This document shows positions 7,316-16,520 of a stretch of DNA of 64,000 nt, one piece after another (within the stretch, counting starts at the first letter, position 1; every line of letters begins with the position of its first letter). The DNA comes from Pseudomonas sp. 10-1B. Its GTDB lineage: Bacteria; Pseudomonadota; Gammaproteobacteria; Pseudomonadales; Pseudomonadaceae. A model generated the notes under the pieces. The model was not told where the DNA came from and ran no database searches. It saw only the letters and a program-made list of their open reading frames with translations. The translations under genes were made by a program, and so were the position numbers. Location: positions 62,001 through 126,000 of the forward strand of contig NZ_JYKS01000015.1 in NCBI RefSeq assembly GCF_000935045.1, written 5' to 3'.

Positions 7316-9028
7316 ATGCCTTCCGCTCCCTTCGAAACCGAATGCGATGTACTGGTCATAGGTTCTGGTGCCGCCGGGCTGGCAGCGGCCGTGACAGCCG
7401 CCTGGCATGGGCAGAAGGTGATCGTGATCGAGAAGGAGCCGGTGTTCGGCGGCGCCACCGCCTGGTCCGGCGGCTGGGCCTGGGTGCCGCGCAACCCGTT
7501 GGCACAGCGGGCCGGCATCGAGGAAGACATCGAGCAGCCACGTACCTACCTGCGCAATGAACTGGGCACGTATTACAACGCCGAGCGCGTCGACGCCTTC
7601 CTCGAAGCTTGCCCGCACATGGTCGCCTTTTTCGAAAAGCATACGGCGCTGCAATTTGCCGAAGGCAACGGCATCCCGGACATGCATGGCGACACACCAG
7701 GCGCGGCCCAGGGTGGGCACCAGGTGATCGCCGCGCCCTACGACGCCCGCCAGGTCGGCGCGCTGTTGCCACGCCTGCGCAAGACCCTGCGCGAAACCTC
7801 GTTCATGGGCATGCCGATCATGGCCGGTGCCGACCTTGCCGCCTTCCTCAACATGACCCGTTCGCCCAAGGCGTTGCTGCACGTGTGCAAACGCTTTGGC
7901 CGCCACTTGTACCACCTGGCCCGGTATGGCCGGGCGATGCACCTGGTCAACGGCGTGGCGCTGGTGGCACGCCTGGCCAAGTCGGCCCAGGACCTGAACG
8001 TGCGCCTGCAGGAATCGGCGCCAGCCAAACGCCTGCTGGTCGAAGATGGCCAAGTGCGCGGGGCCTTGGTGGCAACATCGCAGGGCGAGCAACTGATCCG
8101 GGCCAAGGCCGTGGTGCTTGCGGCAGGCGGCTTCCCCAACGACAACGCCCGGCGCCGGCAGCTGTTCCCGCGTGATGCCAGCGGCCATGACAACCTGGCC
8201 CTGCCGCCTATGGGCTGTTCAGGGGACGGGCTGCGCCTGGGCGAGTCGGCCGGCGGCGTGGTCGCCACCGACCTGAAGTCGCCGGTGGCCTGGGCGCCAG
8301 TTTCGCAAGTGCCGCATCGTGATGGCAACGTTGGCCATTTCCCGCACATCATCGAGCGTGGCAAGCCCGGCATCATCGGTGTGCTTGCCAACGGCAAACG
8401 TTTCGTCAACGAAGCGCATGGCTATTACGACTATGTGTCGGCCATGGTCGCGGCGGTGCTGCAGGACGAAGAGGTCTGCTCATGGTTGGTCTGCGACCAT
8501 CGGTTTCTGCGCCGTTATGGCCTGGGCCACGCCCGGCCGGCACCGCTGCCGGTGTGGCCGCACGTGCGCAGCGGCTACCTCAAGCGCGGCGCCACGCTCG
8601 AGCAACTGGCCCAGGCCTGCGGTATCGACCCCGCCGGGTTGCGCGCCACGGTCAGCGACTTCAACAGGCACGCCCGCAATGGCCAGGACCCGGCATTCGG
8701 CCGCGGCTCCACGCCGTTCAACCGCAAGCAAGGCGACCCTCAGCACCCCGGGCCCAACCCCTGCGTGGCACCCATCGAGCACGGGCCGTTCTATGCGGTG
8801 AAAGTGCAGCCCGGCTGCTTCGGTACCTTTGCCGGGCTGCGCACCGACGGCAGCGCCCGGGTGCTGGATGAGGCCGGGCAGCCGATACCTGGCCTATATG
8901 CGGCAGGTACCGACATGGCCAGCGTGTTTGGTGGCTGGTACCCGTCGGGTGGCATCAACCTGGGCCCGGCGCTGACCTTTGGCTACGTGGCCGGGCGGCA
9001 TATTGCCGGGGTGCAGGGGTATGAATGA
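7316..9028 (+). CDS. FAD-dependent oxidoreductase, 3-ketosteroid-dehydrogenase-like (third paralogue)
   Basis: This 570-residue protein begins 'MPSAPFETECDVLVIGSGAAGLAA' and ends with 'YPSGGINLGPALTFGYVAGR', the two FAD-binding signatures shared with the 823-2532 protein. I chose the ATG at 7316 because it follows an AGGAA ribosome-binding site and places the Rossmann motif at the usual distance. Upstream in-frame codons would run through the operator. It is transcribed alone, divergently from the IclR gene. Expected chemistry is FAD-dependent dehydrogenation or reduction next to a carbonyl on a ring. The presence of three paralogues in 9 kb suggests successive or alternative substrates. Confidence 0.9.
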   Translation: MPSAPFETECDVLVIGSGAAGLAAAVTAAWHGQKVIVIEKEPVFGGATAWSGGWAWVPRNPLAQRAGIEEDIEQPRTYLRNELGTYYNAERVDAFLEACPHMVAFFEKHTALQFAEGNGIPDMHGDTPGAAQGGHQVIAAPYDARQVGALLPRLRKTLRETSFMGMPIMAGADLAAFLNMTRSPKALLHVCKRFGRHLYHLARYGRAMHLVNGVALVARLAKSAQDLNVRLQESAPAKRLLVEDGQVRGALVATSQGEQLIRAKAVVLAAGGFPNDNARRRQLFPRDASGHDNLALPPMGCSGDGLRLGESAGGVVATDLKSPVAWAPVSQVPHRDGNVGHFPHIIERGKPGIIGVLANGKRFVNEAHGYYDYVSAMVAAVLQDEEVCSWLVCDHRFLRRYGLGHARPAPLPVWPHVRSGYLKRGATLEQLAQACGIDPAGLRATVSDFNRHARNGQDPAFGRGSTPFNRKQGDPQHPGPNPCVAPIEHGPFYAVKVQPGCFGTFAGLRTDGSARVLDEAGQPIPGLYAAGTDMASVFGGWYPSGGINLGPALTFGYVAGRHIAGVQGYE

Positions 9029-9107
9029 GGTGAACGGTTCGTAGCGGTCTTGCCCTGATTTGCCTTGGATATCGCATCCCCTGTGGGAGATTCTATGGTT
9101 TCTGGCA

Positions 9108-9156
9108 ATGGCATCAGGGTTGCCAGGTGCTCGCCACGGCATCTTCAGCGCCTGTG
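9108..9156 (+). repeat. 49-base dispersed repeat, copy 1
   Basis: The segment starting ATGGCATCAGGGTTGCC and ending CTTCAGCGCCTGTG is repeated exactly, in opposite orientation, at 29964-30012. Here it runs directly into a REP element. It encodes nothing obvious. Confidence 0.85.
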
Positions 9157-9286
9157 GGAGCGGCCTTTGTGGGAGCGGCCTTGCGTCGCGAAAGGGCTGC
9201 AAAGCAGCCCCCAAGACTCGAGCCATGTCGCTGAAATCCTGGGGCCGCGTTGCGGCCCTTTCGCGACGCAAGGCCGCTCCCACAGG
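9151..9286. repeat. REP pair with duplicated left arm
   Basis: 'TGTGGGAGCGGCC' occurs twice in tandem and is followed by 'TTGCGTCGCGAAAGGGCTGC'. A matching inverted unit follows, ending 'GGCCGCTCCCACAGG'. The element fills the gap between two converging genes (9029-9317). Confidence 0.85.
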
Positions 9287-9317
9287 TACTGCACAGGCCT
9301 CGATATTTGTGCGCGGC

Positions 9318-12224
9318 TCAGATAGCAGGCGCGCCTGCGCACTGCCCCGGTATCTGCGCCAGCCAATACGCCACATCCACTTCGTCGATCTGCTCGACGC
9401 GCAGGAAGCGTTCGGCATACTGGCGGTACACCCCACTGCTCAAGAACAGTTGCAGCAATTGCCCGTCGATATGTCCGTCGCGGGCCATGAACACCAGGAT
9501 CTTTATCGATTCGGACAAGGTCTTCGGCGGTTTGTACGGGCGGTCGGCCGCCGTGAGCGCCTCGAAGATGTCGGCAATCGCCATCACCCGTTCGGCGATG
9601 CCCAGGTCCTGCTCGCCCAGCCGCCGCGGGTAACCGCTGCCGTCCATCTTCTCGTGGTGGTTGCCGGCAATGGCCGGTACCTGCCTGAGCTGGCGCGGGA
9701 ACGGCAGCGAACTGAGCATGATGATGGTCTGCACGATGTGTTCGTTGATCTTGAAGCGTTCTTCGTCATTCAACGTGCCACGCCGGATCGACAGGTTGTA
9801 CAGCTCACCGTAGTTGCTGGCATAGGCCGGCAGGCGCATGTCGAAACCCCAGCGGTTGCGCGGGTCGTCCTTGGCTACCGGCGGCTTGCGTGCTCCCCAG
9901 GGCACGCGATGCTCAGGGCGGTCGGCCAGCAGTGGCTCGGCCACCGGCAATGCTGGCTGCGGCAGGCCGGCAAAGCGTTCCGCCTCATCACGGGAGATGC
10001 CCAGGCGGTCGTCGAAGTGGCGCTGCCAGCGCCGCTGGGCGATCTGCTGCAAGCGCTCGATGTCTGCATCCTGCATGGACTCACCGCCGATATTGGCCTG
10101 GGCGACGAAGGCGAAATCATCCTGCAGGCGGGCCTGGCTGCGCGCCAGGGCGGCTTGCAGTGCCTGCGGGTCGGCACCACCGGCCAGGCCTTGCCAGTAT
10201 GCCAGCTCGGCATCGCGCCACAGCACTTCGAAGCGCATGCGCACTTCGTGAATGCGGTTGTACAGGGTTTCCAGCTTGGTCGCCTTGTCCACCACGTACT
10301 CGGGGCTGGTGACCTTGCCACAATCGTGCAGCCAGGCCGCCACGCGGAATTCGTAGCGCTCGGCTTCGCTCATGCTGAAGCTGGCATACGGGCCGCTGTC
10401 GGCAGCCACCACCTGGTCCAGCAGCATCTGCGCCAGCTGTGGCACCCGCTCGCAGTGGCCGCCAGTATAGGGGCTCTTGGCATCGATGGCGTCGGCCAGC
10501 AGCTTGATCATGGCATCCAACAGGCGTTGCTGGGCTTCAGCCATCTGGCGCGTCTCGATGGCCACGGCGGCAACACCGGACAGCTCGTCGACAAAACGCC
10601 GAAACGCCTGGCCCACTTGCTCGCGCGCGTGCTCGTCGTCCAGTTGCAGGACCAGGATGCCCAGCAGCGCCTGGCTACGGTCATTCAGTACCACGGCCAG
10701 GCTGTGCTCGTGCAAGCCGAGGGTTTGGGTCACCGTAGCAGCCAAGTTGTGCTGGGCATCTTCATCCACGGCCAACTCGCCTGGGTATTGCTCGCCACGA
10801 CAGGAGGCGGCCAGGCGCAGCAGAGCGTGCTCGGCATCGAACAGGTACACCACACCGGCGTTGCCCCCGGCGGCTTCTACCAGGTGGGTCAGCACGCCAT
10901 CGAGCATGCGCTCCAGGTCGCGCTCGCGGCTGAGTGTGAGGGTAATCGCCTGGAAGCTGCGGATGGTGCCGGACATACGGCTCAACACGTGACTCAGCTC
11001 ACGTACTTCGGACACCCGTGAGCGCACCCCCACCTCACGGCTGAAATCAAAACCAGCCAGGCCTTGCACCTGTTCGGCCAAGTGCCGCAACGGGCGGCCG
11101 ATACGCCGGCCAAGCACACCGCCGAGCACCAGCAGCACGGCCATCAGTGCCGCGGTCCAGAGCAACTGCTCGATCAGCACTTTGCGCGCCCCAGCCAACA
11201 ACTCATGGGCCGGCACGGCAATCAGCACTTGCAGGCCCTGCCCGGCCAGGGTGGTGAGTTGCACGCGCATGCCAAACCAGGTCTGGCCGTCCACCTGATA
11301 AGGCTGCGGCTGGGTGCCTTGCGGCAGGTCAGCATACAGGTGCTGCAGGCTGGCAATGCCCAACTCGCCGATACGTGACAGGCGCACGCCCTGCCCTTCA
11401 TGCACGATCACCCGTTGCAGGTCCGGGTAAGCCACCACGCTGCCCTGGTCGTCGACCACGGCGATCTCGGTGCCAGGGGTCATGCGCAGGCCCTGGGTCT
11501 CGCTGGCCAGGTCGTTGACCGAGACGTCCATGCCGATCACCGCCCCACCGTCGACGCTGCGCTGCGCCATGGTCATGCCGGTCTCGCGGGTGGTGAAGAA
11601 CACATAGGGGCGGGTGAGCACGGTGGTGGGCTGTGCGCTGGCCTCAACGAACCACGGACGCGTGCGTGGATCGTAGCGGTATTCGGGTTTGGCTTGGGTC
11701 TGCAACAGGTTCAGCGCCCGGTCGTAGAAACGCCACTGGCCCTGCACCACGCCGCCCTCGCCACGGCTGACGCTCTGGACCAGGAACACAGTGCCCGGCG
11801 GTGCGGCGAAGCGCTGCAGCAACTGCGGCTCACGTAGCCGGCGCACCAGCAGGAACTCACCATTGGCGTAGCCCATGTAGGCGGCGCTGAGCATGCGGTT
11901 GGCGTCCAGCGTCTCGACCAGTTGCGGCAGCCTTTCCAGGCGCTGTGCCAGAGTGTCCGCGGTCGGGTTGTGGGCCAGCAGGCGGATGCTGCTTTGCGCC
12001 GGGTCGATCAGGCGCCGGGCGCGCTCGTCGATGGTCTTGCCGACTTGCTGGGCGGCATCCCCCGCAGCGGCCACCAAAGTCTGGCGAAGGCCGCGATAGC
12101 CTTGCCAGGCCAGGGCGGTACCGAGCAGCAACATGCCCAGCATGATGGCCAGCGCCACCAGCCATTGCAGTGAAATACCCCGTCTGGCGTTGCCAGAAGC
12201 ACGACCCGTCGACACGCAGCCCAT
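9318..12224 (-). CDS. Membrane Cache-type sensor with split HD-GYP (c-di-GMP phosphodiesterase-like) domain
   Basis: This 968-residue protein has a transmembrane helix near residues 20-43, a large periplasmic Cache-like sensor to about 345, a second helix near 356-377, a HAMP-like linker, a GAF-like segment (about 445-590) and a C-terminal HD-GYP domain. The metal-binding HD is at 633-634 (WLHDCGK). The HHExxDGxGYP signature is at 856-866, so the catalytic residues are intact. The distance between these motifs, about 220 residues, is far above the usual 60 or so; roughly 140-160 residues are inserted just after HDCGK. It probably senses a small periplasmic ligand and hydrolyses cyclic di-GMP. 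It is flanked by REPs and is probably monocistronic. Confidence 0.88.
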   Translation of the reverse strand: MGCVSTGRASGNARRGISLQWLVALAIMLGMLLLGTALAWQGYRGLRQTLVAAAGDAAQQVGKTIDERARRLIDPAQSSIRLLAHNPTADTLAQRLERLPQLVETLDANRMLSAAYMGYANGEFLLVRRLREPQLLQRFAAPPGTVFLVQSVSRGEGGVVQGQWRFYDRALNLLQTQAKPEYRYDPRTRPWFVEASAQPTTVLTRPYVFFTTRETGMTMAQRSVDGGAVIGMDVSVNDLASETQGLRMTPGTEIAVVDDQGSVVAYPDLQRVIVHEGQGVRLSRIGELGIASLQHLYADLPQGTQPQPYQVDGQTWFGMRVQLTTLAGQGLQVLIAVPAHELLAGARKVLIEQLLWTAALMAVLLVLGGVLGRRIGRPLRHLAEQVQGLAGFDFSREVGVRSRVSEVRELSHVLSRMSGTIRSFQAITLTLSRERDLERMLDGVLTHLVEAAGGNAGVVYLFDAEHALLRLAASCRGEQYPGELAVDEDAQHNLAATVTQTLGLHEHSLAVVLNDRSQALLGILVLQLDDEHAREQVGQAFRRFVDELSGVAAVAIETRQMAEAQQRLLDAMIKLLADAIDAKSPYTGGHCERVPQLAQMLLDQVVAADSGPYASFSMSEAERYEFRVAAWLHDCGKVTSPEYVVDKATKLETLYNRIHEVRMRFEVLWRDAELAYWQGLAGGADPQALQAALARSQARLQDDFAFVAQANIGGESMQDADIERLQQIAQRRWQRHFDDRLGISRDEAERFAGLPQPALPVAEPLLADRPEHRVPWGARKPPVAKDDPRNRWGFDMRLPAYASNYGELYNLSIRRGTLNDEERFKINEHIVQTIIMLSSLPFPRQLRQVPAIAGNHHEKMDGSGYPRRLGEQDLGIAERVMAIADIFEALTAADRPYKPPKTLSESIKILVFMARDGHIDGQLLQLFLSSGVYRQYAERFLRVEQIDEVDVAYWLAQIPGQCAGAPAI

Positions 12225-12361
12225 CCCAGGTACTCCATGTGTGGCACATTGCCTTGGCTGATATCCGCAGCAGTGTAGAGGGCGGGAGAGCGATTTGCCG
12301 GGTTAGTGGAAAAATTAACCAGAGGTTGGGGCTAATGCCGGTCAGTTAAGCCTTAGTGGCA

Positions 12362-12490
12362 GCCATTGGGGCTGCTTTGCAGCCCATCGCCGCGGTTCGT
12401 CGCCACGACAAGCCAGCTCCCACAGGGACCGCGCAAAGCTTGAGGTCTGCACTGTTCCCGTGGGGGGCCGGCTTGCCGGGGATGGGCCAG
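12362..12490. repeat. REP pair (inverted)
   Basis: Two inverted REP units ('GGGGCTGCTTTGCAGCCCATCG' side and 'GGGGGCCGGCTTGCCGGGGATGGG' side) occupy the gap 12225-12511. No gene is seen there. Confidence 0.8.
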
Positions 12491-12511
12491 TGCAGCAAGG
12501 CAAGGTCTGGG

Positions 12512-14005
12512 TCAGGCACGCAACTGGTACCAGGTGGTCTTGAGCTGCGAATATTTGTCGAACGAATGCAGCGACAGGTCGCGGCCAAACCCGGACTGCT
12601 TGCCACCGCCGAACGGCACCGTCACATCCAGCGCATCGACCGTGTTCACCGACACGGTACCGGCCTTCAGCGCCCGCGCCACCCGGTGCACCTGGTTGAA
12701 GTCATCGCTCCACACCGAGGCCGCCAGGCCATAGATACTGTCGTTGGCCAAGCGTATCGCCTGCTCTTCGGTGTCGAAGGCGCTGACCGCCAGCACCGGC
12801 CCGAACACCTCCTCACGGGCCAGGCTCATCCGGCCATCGACACCGGCGAAAATGGTCGGCTCGATGTAGTTGTCGGAACCATCGATAGTCAAACGCCGAC
12901 CACCGCACACCAGCCCTGCCCCTTCCTGCCCGGCACGGGTAATGGCTGCCTCGATGCGGCCGGCCTGTTCGGCATCGACGATGGCACCAGCACGGCTCGC
13001 CGGGTCCAGCGGGTTGCCAGGCAACCAGTGGCGGGCTTTGGCCTGCAGGCGCTCGATGAACTCATCGTGGATGGAGCGCTGCACATACAGCCGCGAGTTG
13101 GCCGAACACACTTCGCCCTGGTTGAAGAAGATGCCGAATGCCGCTTTTTCCGCAGCGAGGTCCAGGTCCTGGCAGTTCTCGAATACCAGGTTAGGGCTCT
13201 TGCCGCCACACTCCAGCCACACCTGCTTGAGGTTGGACTGCGCCGAGTACTGCATGAAGTACTTGCCCACCTGGGTGGAGCCGGTGAACACCAGGCAGTC
13301 CACATCCGGGTGCAGGCCCAGCGCCTGCCCGGCCTGCTCGCCCAGGCCCGGCACCACGTTCAACACGCCTTCCGGCAAACCGGCCTCCAGCGCCAGCCGG
13401 GCCAGGCGCAAGGCTGAGAACGGTGATTGCTCGGCGGGCTTGAGCACCACGCTGTTGCCGGCGGCCAGCGCGGGGGCGAGCTTCCAGGCAGCCATGTCGA
13501 GCGGGAAGTTCCACGGCACCACGGCGGCGACCACGCCAAGCGCTTCCCGGGTAATGGTGGCGAGCGCGTTGGGCGCGGTGGGTGCCACCTGGTCGTACAG
13601 TTTGTCCAGCGCCTCGCCGTACCAGGCGAACACATGCGCCGAACCCGGCACGTCGATGTTGTAGGCGTCCATCACCGGCTTGCCCATGTTCAGCGAGTCC
13701 AGCAGGGCCAGTTCTTCACGATGGGCCATGATCAGCTCGGCCAGGCGCAGCAGCACTTTCTTGCGCTCGGCCGGGGCCATGCACGGCCACGGGCCTTGCT
13801 CGAAGGCCCGACGGGCGCTGGCGACGGCCAGGTCGACCTCGGCCTGGCCGCAGGCGGTGACCTGCGCCAATACCTTGTTGGTGGCGGGGTTGATGGCAGC
13901 GAAAGTGGCGCCGCCCTGTGCGTTGACGGGTTTGCCGTCGATCAGCGCGTTGGCCGGCAGGTACAGGTCCGCGGCGCGTTGTTGCCAGAATTCGAGGGTG
14001 TACAT
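12512..14005 (-). CDS. NAD(P)-dependent aldehyde dehydrogenase (PuuC/KauB-like)
   Basis: This 497-residue protein has the full ALDH fold: catalytic Cys300 in 'NQGEVCSANSRL', general base Glu265 in 'WLECGGKSPN', and the C-terminal 'PFGGGKQSGFGRD'. It most resembles gamma-glutamyl-aminobutyraldehyde / aminoaldehyde dehydrogenases of polyamine breakdown. It lies downstream of the class III transaminase on the same strand, separated by a REP unit. Together they could turn a terminal amine into an aldehyde and then an acid. That pairing, and the adjacent PuuP-like permease, support a polyamine (putrescine-type) route. Exact substrate specificity is inferred. Confidence 0.9.
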   Translation of the reverse strand: MYTLEFWQQRAADLYLPANALIDGKPVNAQGGATFAAINPATNKVLAQVTACGQAEVDLAVASARRAFEQGPWPCMAPAERKKVLLRLAELIMAHREELALLDSLNMGKPVMDAYNIDVPGSAHVFAWYGEALDKLYDQVAPTAPNALATITREALGVVAAVVPWNFPLDMAAWKLAPALAAGNSVVLKPAEQSPFSALRLARLALEAGLPEGVLNVVPGLGEQAGQALGLHPDVDCLVFTGSTQVGKYFMQYSAQSNLKQVWLECGGKSPNLVFENCQDLDLAAEKAAFGIFFNQGEVCSANSRLYVQRSIHDEFIERLQAKARHWLPGNPLDPASRAGAIVDAEQAGRIEAAITRAGQEGAGLVCGGRRLTIDGSDNYIEPTIFAGVDGRMSLAREEVFGPVLAVSAFDTEEQAIRLANDSIYGLAASVWSDDFNQVHRVARALKAGTVSVNTVDALDVTVPFGGGKQSGFGRDLSLHSFDKYSQLKTTWYQLRA

Positions 14006-14086
14006 TTGTACTCCTGATGACTGCCTTAGCAGTCTTTAATGCGGAAGTAGCAGGTACCACACAGCCCGCAAGCTCGCCGCACTCCC

Positions 14087-14175
14087 TCTGTGGGAGCGGG
14101 CGTGCCCGCGAAACAGGCGACACGGTGGATGGCACCGGCTTCGCCGGTGTTCGCGGGCGTGCCCGCTCCCACAGG
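14087..14175. repeat. REP pair within the transaminase-ALDH operon
   Basis: 'TGTGGGAGCGGGCGTGCCCGCG' and its inverted partner '(C)GCGGGCGTGCCCGCTCCCACA' form a long hairpin between two co-oriented genes. It could stabilise upstream mRNA or lower ALDH expression. Confidence 0.85.
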
Positions 14176-14191
14176 GGCCCAGCGATGGGGC

Positions 14192-15574
14192 TTAGAGCTT
14201 GCCGACCAGGCGCGCCGTGCGGTCCACGGCAATCCGGGTCTTCTCCACCAGCTCATCCAGCTCGCTGTGATTGGCGATCAGCGCCGGCGCCATGATCATC
14301 CGCCCCAGGGTCGAACGAATGATCACCCCTTCCTCGAAACCAAAGGTGCGGCATTGCCAGGCCAGGTCGTTCTCGTTGGCGAAGCGTTTGCGGGTCGGCT
14401 TGTGCTCGGCGAACTGCAACGCCGCCACCAGTCCGGCGCCCTGTACCTGACCAATCAATGGGTGGTCGGCGAACACCTCGCGCAGGATGCGCTGCAGGTA
14501 CGGCCCGGTGTCGTCCTTCACCTGGCGCACGATGCCTTCGTCGCGCAACGCCTTCAGGTTGGCGATGGCCACCGCCGCCGCCACCGGGTGGCCGGAATAG
14601 GTCAGGCCGTGGGCGAATACCCCGCCACGCTCGACCAAGGCCTCGGCAATGCGCTTGCTCAGCACCAGGCCGCCCATGGGCACGTAACCGCTGGTCAGGC
14701 CCTTGGCGATCGACAGGGTGTCGGGCTCGAAACCGAAGTACTCATGGGCGAACCATTCGCCGGTCCGGCCAAAGCCACCGATCACTTCATCGGCGCACAG
14801 CAGCACGTCGTACTGGCGGCAGATACGCTGGATTTCCGGCCAGTAGCTTTCCGGCGGGAAGATCATACCGCCCGCGCCCTGGAACGGTTCGGCAATGAAG
14901 CCGGCAACGTTCTCGGCGCCCAGTTCAAGGATCTTTTCCTCCAGTTGCAAGGCGCAGCGGCGGCCGAACTCGGCCGGGGTCAGGTCGCCGCCCTCGGCGT
15001 ACCAGTACGGCTCGTCGATGTGCGCCACATCCGGGATCAACCCGCCCATCTCGTGCATGAACTTCATGCCGCCCAGCGCCGTGGCCGCCAGGGTCGAGCC
15101 GTGGTAGCCGTTCCAGCGGCCGATCATGATCTTCTTGTTCGGTTGGCCGACCACCTGCCAGTAGCGGCGCACGGTGCGGATCAGCACCTCGTTGGCCTCG
15201 GAGCCGGAGTTGGTGTAGATCGCGTGGCTGTAGTGCCCGGGCAGCAGGCTGAACAGCAGCTCGGACAGTTCGATCACCGCCGGGTGGGTGGTGTGGAAGA
15301 ACATGTTGTAGTAGGCCAGCTGGTCCATCTGCGTGGCGGCGGCGGCGGTCAGGTCGCGGCGGCCATAGCCTAGCTGGGTGCACCACAGGCCAGACATGCC
15401 GTCCAGGTAGCGCTTGCCCTCGCTGTCCCACAGGTGCAGGCGCTCGCCACCGACGATCACCCGCGGCCCTTCGGCGTTCAGCGCCTTCTGGTCGAGGAAG
15501 GCATGGATGTGGTGTGCGGCATCGGCTGCCTGGTAGTCACGGGTCTGGCGTTGCGGGGCAAAAGGCGCATTCAT
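14192..15574 (-). CDS. Class III PLP aminotransferase (polyamine:pyruvate type, SpuC-like)
   Basis: This 460-residue protein has the class III omega-transaminase layout. Pyridoxal phosphate Lys291 lies in 'SIAKGLTSGYVPMGG', the Asp of the cofactor site in 'LLCADEVIGGFGRTG', and 'YTNSGSEANE' binds the phosphate. It resembles SpuC-type polyamine:pyruvate and beta-alanine:pyruvate transaminases. It is preceded by the LuxR gene (42 bases) and followed by the ALDH gene, and the three probably form one operon. The predicted role is to deaminate putrescine or another omega-amine with pyruvate as acceptor. The family assignment is firm; the amine is inferred. Confidence 0.92.
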   Translation of the reverse strand: MNAPFAPQRQTRDYQAADAAHHIHAFLDQKALNAEGPRVIVGGERLHLWDSEGKRYLDGMSGLWCTQLGYGRRDLTAAAATQMDQLAYYNMFFHTTHPAVIELSELLFSLLPGHYSHAIYTNSGSEANEVLIRTVRRYWQVVGQPNKKIMIGRWNGYHGSTLAATALGGMKFMHEMGGLIPDVAHIDEPYWYAEGGDLTPAEFGRRCALQLEEKILELGAENVAGFIAEPFQGAGGMIFPPESYWPEIQRICRQYDVLLCADEVIGGFGRTGEWFAHEYFGFEPDTLSIAKGLTSGYVPMGGLVLSKRIAEALVERGGVFAHGLTYSGHPVAAAVAIANLKALRDEGIVRQVKDDTGPYLQRILREVFADHPLIGQVQGAGLVAALQFAEHKPTRKRFANENDLAWQCRTFGFEEGVIIRSTLGRMIMAPALIANHSELDELVEKTRIAVDRTARLVGKL

Positions 15575-15616
15575 TGTTGGTTTTCCTTTTCGGTGGGGTT
15601 GCAGGGTGGCTTGCGC

Positions 15617-16459
15617 TCAGCGCAGCTTGCCCATGTAGCTTTCCAGCGGGTCCTTGCCCAGCACGCCCTGGGCATTGGCCAGCGCGTCGATGAACAGGGA
15701 GAACAGCTCCGACTGGGTGCCGATGTCGAGCTTGGCGTAGACGTTCTTGCGGTGTGACTTGATGGTGTCTTCCGACACCCCCAGGCGCTCGGCCAGCGAC
15801 TTGGTCGAGTGGCCGCGCAGGATCAGCTGGGCGATGCGGCACTCGCGCTCGGTCAGCAGCGAGCTGCCGAAGTTGTTGAGGGCCGCGTGGATGCGCTGTT
15901 CGAGGATGTTCTCGAAGCGCCCGGCGCGGCTATCAAGCCCGGCGAAGTGCCTGGCGAGCACTGCCAGTACCCAGGGCGTGATGCGCCCGAACAGCTCGCG
16001 GCTTTGCCCATCCAGCTTGTCGGTGAAGGCCAGCGACACCGCCAGGCTCTGCCCAGGCGCCACCTGCAGGATGTAGTTGAGCTCATCCTCCAAGTGCGAA
16101 TGCCGGTAGAACGATTGGTAGTACTCACTCACCTCGAAATGGTCGGGCGCCACCTCGAACAGGCCGTAGCAACCGGACTCGACCTGTTCCACGCAAGCAC
16201 CGTAGAACGGGTCGAGCAGGTAGAAGCCGGACAGATAGCGGCTGACGTTGCCCTCGGGCTGCCAGGGGGCCTTGTCGTCCTGCTCGAACAACGCGCAGGG
16301 CATGCCGTCGTGTGGGTAGAGGTACACCGTGGTCGCCTGGATTGGCCGGATCACGCCAAGCGCGGCAAACAGGTTGGCGGCAAAGCCCGGCCGGCCGATC
16401 GCTTCGGTGACCTTGGCCAGGTGCTCGAACCACTGTTCTGAAAGCAATTGATTAGTCAC
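15617..16459 (-). CDS. LuxR-family transcriptional regulator
   Basis: This 280-residue protein ends in a GerE-type helix-turn-helix (about residues 205-265, 'LTERECRIAQLILRGHSTKS'). The N-terminal 200 residues have no recognised receiver or autoinducer domain that I can identify. The start is a GTG with a weak ribosome-binding site. It heads the transaminase-ALDH operon and is divergent from the APC permease. The intervening 280 bases hold a strikingly symmetric pair of 16-base dyads suited to a LuxR dimer. I infer that it activates both directions in response to the imported amine. Confidence 0.9.
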   Translation of the reverse strand: MTNQLLSEQWFEHLAKVTEAIGRPGFAANLFAALGVIRPIQATTVYLYPHDGMPCALFEQDDKAPWQPEGNVSRYLSGFYLLDPFYGACVEQVESGCYGLFEVAPDHFEVSEYYQSFYRHSHLEDELNYILQVAPGQSLAVSLAFTDKLDGQSRELFGRITPWVLAVLARHFAGLDSRAGRFENILEQRIHAALNNFGSSLLTERECRIAQLILRGHSTKSLAERLGVSEDTIKSHRKNVYAKLDIGTQSELFSLFIDALANAQGVLGKDPLESYMGKLR

Positions 16460-16520
16460 TGTGGGCCTGCCGTATCAAGAAAGGGCACCGCTGCCAGTGC
16501 GGTGCGTTGTTAGACCAGAT

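Noticed and set aside
1..9028. Steroid degradation pathway
   Set aside because: Only the flavoprotein family hints at it; the characteristic ring-cleavage and side-chain genes are absent.
9060..11021. Open frame of about 650 codons opposite the HD-GYP gene
   Set aside because: It starts in REP DNA and shows antisense composition; the minus-strand frame has HD and GYP motifs.
14090..15373. Open frame opposite the transaminase gene
   Set aside because: It begins in a REP element and mirrors the antisense of the transaminase, which has full PLP motifs.
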